From positions 1-35,729 of the forward strand of contig JAGPDT010000030.1 in assembly GCA_018057455.1 (NCBI GenBank): a stretch of DNA of 35,729 nt. Direction: 5' to 3'. The number at the start of each line of letters is the position of its first letter. The stretch's first letter is position 1. The DNA comes from Flavobacteriales bacterium. Its GTDB lineage: Bacteria; Bacteroidota; Bacteroidia; Flavobacteriales_F; PHOS-HE28. Shown one piece after another: positions 30,818-35,729 of this stretch. The position numbers and the translations under genes are program-made. Under the pieces are notes generated by a model. The model was not told the origin of the DNA. It did not search any database and was given only the letters and a program-made list of their open reading frames with translations.

Positions 30818-32710
30818 TCAGCCCTCCATGTCGTCCATGTCATCCATGTCCTCATGGCGGCGGGTCTTGCCCTTGGGCTTGCCCTGGCGCTCCTTGTTCT
30901 CCATGGCGCTCTTGAGGTCGCTGAGCACACCGAGGTCGCCGAGGGTGGACTTCTCCACTTTCTCATTGATGCTGCGGATGCTGGGGCTCTGGCCACCACC
31001 GTGCTCCTCGCCGGTCTTGCGTCCGCGCTTGGCGGCAGCGGGTACGTGCTCCAGGGTCTCGTCACCCTCCTCGAAGGTACGGGTGTGGCTGAGCACGATG
31101 CGACGGGCCTCGGAGTTGAACTCCAGCACCATGAACGGCAGCTTGTCCTCCAGGGCGGCCTTGCTGTTGTCCTGCTTGCGCAAGTGCTTAAGGGCCACCG
31201 AGCCTTCCACGCCGTAGGGCAGGGCCACGGTGAAGGTGTTGCCGGCACGGCCCACCAAGGTGCCCTCGTGCACGCTGCCTTCCTTGAAGGTATCGGCGAA
31301 GACCTCCCAGGGGTTCTCCTCCACTTGTTTGTGGCCCAGGCTCAAGCGGCGGTTCTCCTTGTCCACTTCGAGGACCTGTACGTCCAGTTCGTCACCGATC
31401 TTGCAGAAGTCGCTGGGGTGCTTCACGCGCTTGGTCCAGCTCAGGTCGCTGATGTGCACCAGGCCGTCCACGCCTTCTTCGAGCTCGGCGAAGATGCCGA
31501 AGTGGGTGAAGTTGCGCACTTTGGCGGTGTGGCGCGAGTTCACCGGGTACTTGAACTCGATGTCCTCCCAGGGATCGGCCGAGAGCTGCTTCATGCCCAG
31601 GCTCATCTTGCGCTCTTCGCGGTCGATGTTCAGGATCTGCACGTCCACCTCCTGGCCTTCCTTGAGGAATTCCTTGGGGCTGCGCAGGTGCTGGCTCCAG
31701 CTCATTTCGCTCACGTGGAGCAAGCCTTCCACGCCGGGGGCCACCTCCACGAAGGCGCCGTAGTCGGTGATCACCATCACCTTGCCTTTGACTTTGTCGC
31801 CCGCCTGCATGCCTTCGCTCAGGGAATCCCATGGGTGGGCGCTGAGCTGCTTGAGGCCGAGGGCGATGCGGCGCTTCTCGTCGTCGAAATCCAGGATCAC
31901 CACGTTGATCTTCTCGTCGAGCTTCACCACCTCCTCGGGGTGGTTCACACGGCCATAGCTCAGGTCGGTGATGTGGACCAGGCCGTCCACACCGCCGAGG
32001 TCCACGAACACGCCGTAGCTGGTGATGTTCTTCACGGTGCCCTCCAGCACCTGGCCTTTCTCCAGGCCGCTGATGATCTGCTTCTTCTGGGCTTCGATCT
32101 CGGCTTCGATCAGGGCTTTGTGCGAGACCACCACGTTCTTGAACTCTTGGTTGATCTTCACCACTTTGAACTCCATGTTCTTGCCCACGTACTGGTCGTA
32201 GTCGCGGATGGGCTTCACATCGATCTGGCTGCCGGGCAGGAACGCCTCGATGCCGAACACGTCCACGATCAGGCCGCCTTTGGTGCGGCACTTCACGTAG
32301 CCCGTGATGATCTCATTGCCCTCCATGGCGTTGTTCACCTTGCCCCAGGCATTGTGCACGCGCGCCGTTTTGTGGGAGATGATCATCTGGCCGGACTTGT
32401 CCTCCTGCTTCTCGATGTACACCTCCACCTTGTCCCCGATGGTGAGGTCGGGCTTGTAGCGGAATTCGCTCAAGGGCACCACCCCTTCGGACTTGTAGCC
32501 GATGTTGATCACCGCCTCCTTCTTGTTCAAGCCCACCACGGTGCCCATGAGCACTTCCTTCTCGGAGATGCTGCTGAGGGTGTGTTCATAGGCTTGTTCC
32601 ATCTTCTCGCGCTGGGCGGAAGTGGCGGGTTGGGTGCCTTCCAAGGCATCCCAATCAAAATCGGCCGCGGGTTCGGCGAATTTCACCTGGTTGTTCTCTA
32701 CTGATGACAT
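30818..32710 (-). CDS. rpsA: 30S ribosomal protein S1
   Basis: A 630-residue protein with six S1 (OB-fold) repeats, binding mRNA on the small subunit. Repeats begin near EVLMGTVVGLNKKEAVINIG, NEIITGYVKCRTKGGLIVDV, GQVLEGTVKNITSYGVFVDL, GDKVKGKVMVITDYGAFVEV, RHTAKVRNFTHFGIFAELEE and GSVHEGTLVGRAGNTFTVAL. The central four carry the typical G.FV.L..GVDGLVHISDLSW pattern. The C-terminus is a charged tail ending in a DMDDMDDMEG repeat, longer than in E. coli S1. The start at 32710 gives MSSVENNQVKFAEP; an exact -7 element lies 101 bases upstream, leaving a leader near 95 bases in which autoregulation is possible. Confidence 0.96.
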   Translation of the reverse strand: MSSVENNQVKFAEPAADFDWDALEGTQPATSAQREKMEQAYEHTLSSISEKEVLMGTVVGLNKKEAVINIGYKSEGVVPLSEFRYKPDLTIGDKVEVYIEKQEDKSGQMIISHKTARVHNAWGKVNNAMEGNEIITGYVKCRTKGGLIVDVFGIEAFLPGSQIDVKPIRDYDQYVGKNMEFKVVKINQEFKNVVVSHKALIEAEIEAQKKQIISGLEKGQVLEGTVKNITSYGVFVDLGGVDGLVHITDLSYGRVNHPEEVVKLDEKINVVILDFDDEKRRIALGLKQLSAHPWDSLSEGMQAGDKVKGKVMVITDYGAFVEVAPGVEGLLHVSEMSWSQHLRSPKEFLKEGQEVDVQILNIDREERKMSLGMKQLSADPWEDIEFKYPVNSRHTAKVRNFTHFGIFAELEEGVDGLVHISDLSWTKRVKHPSDFCKIGDELDVQVLEVDKENRRLSLGHKQVEENPWEVFADTFKEGSVHEGTLVGRAGNTFTVALPYGVEGSVALKHLRKQDNSKAALEDKLPFMVLEFNSEARRIVLSHTRTFEEGDETLEHVPAAAKRGRKTGEEHGGGQSPSIRSINEKVEKSTLGDLGVLSDLKSAMENKERQGKPKGKTRRHEDMDDMDDMEG

Positions 32711-32811
32711 GCACTGTCGCTTTGTATCCCGGACCTGGGCGGCACTGCCCGGAAGGTTTTGTTGGTTGGGCCCGTGGTGCCGCTGCACAGGCTTCCCTGG
32801 AATTGGGGGCG

Positions 32812-32819
32812 CAAATGTA
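32812..32819 (-). promoter_or_regulatory. -7 promoter element TACATTTG for rpsA
   Basis: Minus-strand TACATTTG matches TAnnTTTG exactly. It is 101 bases upstream of the rpsA ATG at 32710, the longest predicted leader in the window. The leader includes a GC-rich hairpin, GGGC/GCCC, near 32740-32755. Confidence 0.55.
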
Positions 32820-32956
32820 CGTGGAAATCAGCTTCCTCCGCATGTTCCAAGGGTCCCGATCTCCGTGTGGTGCCCTTCCCTACTTTTATCCGCCGCCCCC
32901 TTGGTCCTGCAGGCTTGGTAGTGCAAGCTTCGCCAGGGTCAACGCTGCACCTGCCC

Positions 32957-34036
32957 ATGCGCCGCGTCCATTCGCTTGTTTTCACGCTTGCCATGGGCGT
33001 GCTCCCCTGCTTGGCCGTGGCTGGGGAGGGTTCCCCCGCCGGTGCCTCCCTGCAGGTTGGCGTGGCCGGCACGGCACCGTTCCTGAACCAAGGGCGTTCA
33101 GGCATTTCCATGGACCTTTGGAACCAGGCCGCAACCGAGCTTGGCTGGACTTTTACCACACGCACGTACCCGTCGGTGCCCGATGCCTTGGACGCCTTGG
33201 CGGCCGGCCAGCTCGATGCCGTGGTGGGGCCGGTCACCATCAGTTCCGCCCGTGCGGCCCGCTTCGGCCTCACACAGCCCTACTTCCGCTCCAGCCTTTC
33301 CATTCTCTCCCGCCAGGATGAGCTGGACCAGCTGGAACGGATCAAACCGTTCTTCAGCCAACGGCTGGCCTACGCCACCAGCGTTTTCCTGCTCATCCTG
33401 GCCGCGGTGGGCGCCTTGTTGTGGCTGGCCGAGCGCAAATACAACGAGCAGTTCCCGCCGGAGCCCGCCCGTGGCATCGCCAACGGCATGTAGTGCGCCA
33501 TAGCGACCATGACCACCACCGGTTATGGCGACGTGGCCCCGAAAACCTTCATGGGCCGCCTGATCGCTGGCGGCTGGATGGTGATCTCCCTGCTTTTTGC
33601 CACCTCCATGGTGGCGGGCATTGCAAGCACCCTTACGCTCACGGGCATGAACCGGTCCGTGGTGCGCTCCGCCGATCAATTCCCCGGCAAACGGGTGGCG
33701 GTGCAGGAGGGGTCCAATGCTGCGGAATTCGTCCTGGAACACGGTGGAACGCCCGTGGCCTTGGCCAACTTGGATTCGTGCTATGCGGCACTCAAGCGCC
33801 GTAAAGTGGACGCCGTACTGTTCGACCGGCCCCAACTGCTCTATTTCCACCAAGCGGAACGGCACGACGACATCGCCGTTTCCAGCGAGCACTACCAGCC
33901 GCAAGAGTATGGTTTCGCCTTTCGCACCGGCTCTTCATTCCTGCCCCGCATGGATGTGGTGCTGCTGCGCATGAAAGAGGATGGTGAGGTGGACAAGGTC
34001 CTCAAGGACTGGTTGGGCCCCATGGGGATCAAGTAG
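32957..34036 (+). pseudogene. GluR0-like ligand-gated K+ channel with in-frame amber codon in the pore
   Basis: A frame of 360 codons interrupted by one TAG at 33491-33493 (codon 179). Layout: signal peptide (1-23), first half of a type 3 solute-binding domain (about 30-120: LQVGVAGTAPFL, AARFGLTQPYFRSSL), membrane helix M1 (TSVFLLILAAVGALLWLAER), pore loop with potassium filter TTTGYGD (codons 186-192), helix M2 (GGWMVISLLFATSMVAGIAS), then the second half of the binding domain to the end. This is the prokaryotic glutamate-receptor (GluR0) architecture. The stop replaces the aromatic residue normally preceding the filter helix; TGG to TAG is a single change. The flanking frame is intact, so it is a very recent lesion, a sequencing error, or a suppressed codon. 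TACTTTTA at 32881 may be a promoter element. Confidence 0.85.
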
Positions 34037-34105
34037 GGCGCCGCCTGCGCGGATCACCATCTTTGCCCCGGCCGTGCCACCGTGCACCATGAACAGCCCA
34101 TGCAC

Positions 34106-34969
34106 ATGAACCTTTACACGATCGATACCGGATACTTCAAGCTGGACGGCGGCGCCATGTTCGGCGTGGTGCCCAAGGCGCTCTGGAGCAAGAAGCACCC
34201 TTCGGATGGGAACAACCTATGCACTTGGGCCATGCGGTGCCTGCTGGTGGAAACTGGCGGCCACCTGGTGCTCATCGACAACGGCATCGGTGACAAGCAG
34301 GACGCGAAATTCTTCAGCCACTACGATTTGCATGGCGACGAAACCTTGGCGGGATCTTTGAAAGCGCACGGCTTCACCCCCGATGACATCACCGATGTGT
34401 TCCTCACCCACCTGCACTTCGACCATTGCGGGGGAAGCATCCGGCGCGAGGGGGACAAGCTGGTGCCCGCCTTCCGCAATGCCCACTACTGGAGCAACCG
34501 CTTCCATTGGGCATGGGCCACCAAGCCCAACCCGCGGGAGAAAGCCAGTTTTCTCAGCGAGAACATCCTGCCGATCCAGGAAAGCGGCCGGTTGCGATTC
34601 GTGGAGGCCGAGCGCCAACAGGATACGGACACACCGTACGTGAAGGCGTTGTTCCCCGGCTTCGATGTGCTGATGGTCAACGGCCACACGGACGCCATGA
34701 TGATCCCCCACATCGCTTACAAAGGCCGCACCTTGGTGTACCTGGCGGACCTGGTGCCCAGCGCCCACCACATCCCTGTGCCCTGGGTGATCAGCTATGA
34801 TACGCGCCCACTGCTGAGCATGCAGGAGAAGGCGCCGGTACTGGAGGCCGCGGCGGACAACGGTTCGATCCTCTTCTTTGAGCACGACGCCGTGAGCGAG
34901 TGCGGCTTGGTGGAGCGTACCGAAAAGGGGGTCCGGTTGAAGGAGACCATGCCATTGAGCGATTGGTAA
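34106..34969 (+). CDS. MBL-fold metallo-hydrolase
   Basis: A 287-residue metallo-beta-lactamase-fold hydrolase. The dinuclear metal motif is TDVFLTHLHFDHCGGSIRR; further ligands are expected in MVNGHTDAMMIPHI and in VYLADLVPSAHHIP. MNLYTIDTGYFKLDGGAMFGVVPKALW and RCLLVETGGHLVLIDNGIG are typical of a group of cytoplasmic hydrolases of unknown substrate, some annotated lactonase-like. The start at 34106 fits this N-terminus; an ATG at 34100 adds two residues. CATCTTTG at 34058-34065 is a one-mismatch -7-like sequence. It converges with the Rieske gene, 13 bases apart. Confidence 0.9.
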   Translation: MNLYTIDTGYFKLDGGAMFGVVPKALWSKKHPSDGNNLCTWAMRCLLVETGGHLVLIDNGIGDKQDAKFFSHYDLHGDETLAGSLKAHGFTPDDITDVFLTHLHFDHCGGSIRREGDKLVPAFRNAHYWSNRFHWAWATKPNPREKASFLSENILPIQESGRLRFVEAERQQDTDTPYVKALFPGFDVLMVNGHTDAMMIPHIAYKGRTLVYLADLVPSAHHIPVPWVISYDTRPLLSMQEKAPVLEAAADNGSILFFEHDAVSECGLVERTEKGVRLKETMPLSDW

Positions 34970-34982
34970 GCCCGGCTGGCCG

Positions 34983-35345
34983 CTACCAAAGCTCCGTTCC
35001 GAACAGCTTGATGGTGGTGTAGGCGAAACCGATGTAGACCCCGTCGGCGCGTTCTTCCACAGGGAACACCTCTGCCGCGTCCGCGCCGCCGCCACGGCCT
35101 TGCCCGGTGCGCACATCGAAGCCCATGCGGTGTTTGGGGCACACCAGGAAGCCGCCTTCACACCAACCGCCGGCCAAGCTGCTGCCTTGGTGCGGGCAGC
35201 GGTCCAGCAGTGCATGCAATGTTCCGTTGTGGCGCACCAAGCAGATCGCTTTTCCGCCCACGTGCACGCGCATAGGCTTATGATCGGGCAAGGTGGCCGG
35301 GTTCCCTTCCTCCACTCGCCGCCAGCGGATTCCTTCCGTGATCAT
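34983..35345 (-). CDS. Rieske [2Fe-2S] ferredoxin-like protein
   Basis: A 120-residue stand-alone Rieske protein. Cluster ligands are C-x-H in DRCPHQGSSLAGG and C-x-x-H in FLVCPKHRMGFDVRTG. It lacks a signal peptide or membrane anchor, so it is a soluble electron carrier of the small ferredoxin type, as in NirD-like or dioxygenase systems, though no oxygenase gene is nearby. Its ATG (35345-35343) shares one base with the stop of the upstream gene (TGATG), so the two are probably co-translated. Confidence 0.92.
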   Translation of the reverse strand: MITEGIRWRRVEEGNPATLPDHKPMRVHVGGKAICLVRHNGTLHALLDRCPHQGSSLAGGWCEGGFLVCPKHRMGFDVRTGQGRGGGADAAEVFPVEERADGVYIGFAYTTIKLFGTELW

Positions 35346-35729
35346 CAGGGGCGAACATACGCGCCTTGGGCCCGCATATCATGCACCGGACTTCCATGCT
35401 CCTGAGCCCAGCGCCGCATGCGCGCCCGGGCTCCACCGTCCATATCGCCGTTGAGCACCCACCGCTCGGCGTGCAACAAGCTGAGCCTGTCAAGGTCCGG
35501 CCAGCCTTTTCCATGAAGCACCACCAATTGCCCCGGTTCTTCCAGGAACGGCAACTGCTGCACGGACGCCACGTCCACCAATCGGATCCGCCCGCCCCCA
35601 AGCTCCATTGCAGCCGGCATGCTGTCCATAAGCAGCACTTGGTGAACACCGGCCACGCGTGCGTGCTGGGTGAGGTTGCGCTCGGTCCATTCTGAAGGCC
35701 CCGAACTGAACGCATGCAGGGTGCGGCCT
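35345..35729 (-). CDS. C-terminal part of a protein running off the window (ComEC-like?)
   Basis: The frame is open from the window edge to the TGA at 35347-35345, giving the last 127 residues or so of a protein. Visible stretches are GRTLHAFSSGPSEWTERNL, MPAAMELGGGRIRLVDVASV, PGQLVVLHGKG and a C-terminal HAERWVLNGDMDGGARARMR followed by GSPVHDMRAQGAYV. The ending, a hydrophobic strand, a helix and then H.(M)R..GAYV, resembles the C-terminal metallo-beta-lactamase-like part of Bacteroidota ComEC/Rec2 DNA-uptake channels, but the match is weak without the rest. It ends one base into the Rieske start codon. Confidence 0.55.
   Translation of the reverse strand, partial: GRTLHAFSSGPSEWTERNLTQHARVAGVHQVLLMDSMPAAMELGGGRIRLVDVASVQQLPFLEEPGQLVVLHGKGWPDLDRLSLLHAERWVLNGDMDGGARARMRRWAQEHGSPVHDMRAQGAYVRP

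Noticed and set aside
30694-31248. N-terminal extension of the T9SS protein frame at 29833-30693
   Set aside because: The extension is antisense to rpsA, crosses the rpsA terminator, and the signal peptide at 30693 fixes the real start.
30737-32704. Long open frame antisense to rpsA
   Set aside because: The opposite strand encodes an unmistakable six-domain S1 protein; the antisense product has no recognisable motif and strong His/Ala/Leu bias.
33491-33496. TAG-TGC as a recoding site (pyrrolysine or selenocysteine-like)
   Set aside because: TAG is used as an ordinary stop by other genes here, no pyl genes or structured insertion element are visible, and a single TGG to TAG change explains it.

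Overview
The window reads as a chromosomal segment of a high-GC member of the Bacteroidota, most like a Flavobacteriales-type metagenomic lineage. Evidence: two secreted proteins with C-terminal type IX secretion (T9SS) sorting domains, a DUF6089-like outer-membrane barrel, bshA of bacillithiol synthesis, a serC-serA-DUF1015 cluster, little Shine-Dalgarno signal, and repeated matches to the Bacteroidota -7 promoter element TAnnTTTG just upstream of start codons. No rRNA, tRNA, phage, IS element or CRISPR array was found. Coding density is high and no gene-free stretch exceeds about 250 bases. This is ordinary core chromosome with a few odd items.

Region by region. (1) 1-4690, minus strand: DUF47/PhoU-like protein, PiT phosphate transporter, a small membrane protein, a SulP anion transporter and a beta-carbonic anhydrase cut by the window edge. 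This looks like phosphate uptake followed by a bicarbonate uptake/hydration pair. (2) 4809-7982: a gamma-carbonic-anhydrase-like PaaY protein, a small pore-like membrane protein, a DUF486 protein and a CPA2 cation/proton antiporter with an RCK domain. (3) 8049-12536: signalling, with two stand-alone receiver proteins overlapping a soluble histidine kinase, then a NYN-cold-shock protein, a DUF4468-like protein and a membrane HisKA_2 kinase. (4) 12669-17851: prolyl oligopeptidase lipoprotein, CaiB/BaiF CoA-transferase, a PH-like membrane protein and BshA. (5) 18029-21965: serC, serA, DUF1015 and a YggS-type PLP protein in a tight operon. (6) 22028-28104: outer-membrane barrel, lipoprotein, kdnB, DoxX protein, T9SS-secreted protein and kdnA. 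KdnA and KdnB together make 8-amino-3,8-dideoxy-octulosonate (Kdo8N), a modified Kdo for lipopolysaccharide. (7) 28219-29768: OsmC, a SUI1-type factor and a DUF488 protein, with an unusual chain of hairpins and a heptamer tandem repeat between them. (8) 29833-35729: T9SS protein, ribosomal protein S1, a GluR0-like ligand-gated potassium channel interrupted by one in-frame amber codon in its pore, an MBL-fold hydrolase, a Rieske protein and the C-terminal part of one more protein.

The items most worth a second look are the channel with a stop codon in its pore, the covarying hairpin pair at 28721-28836, the DUF1015 gene fixed inside the serine operon, the Kdo8N gene pair, and the recurrent -7 motifs so close to ATG that several genes may be leaderless. 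All functional assignments come from reading motifs; no database search was run.
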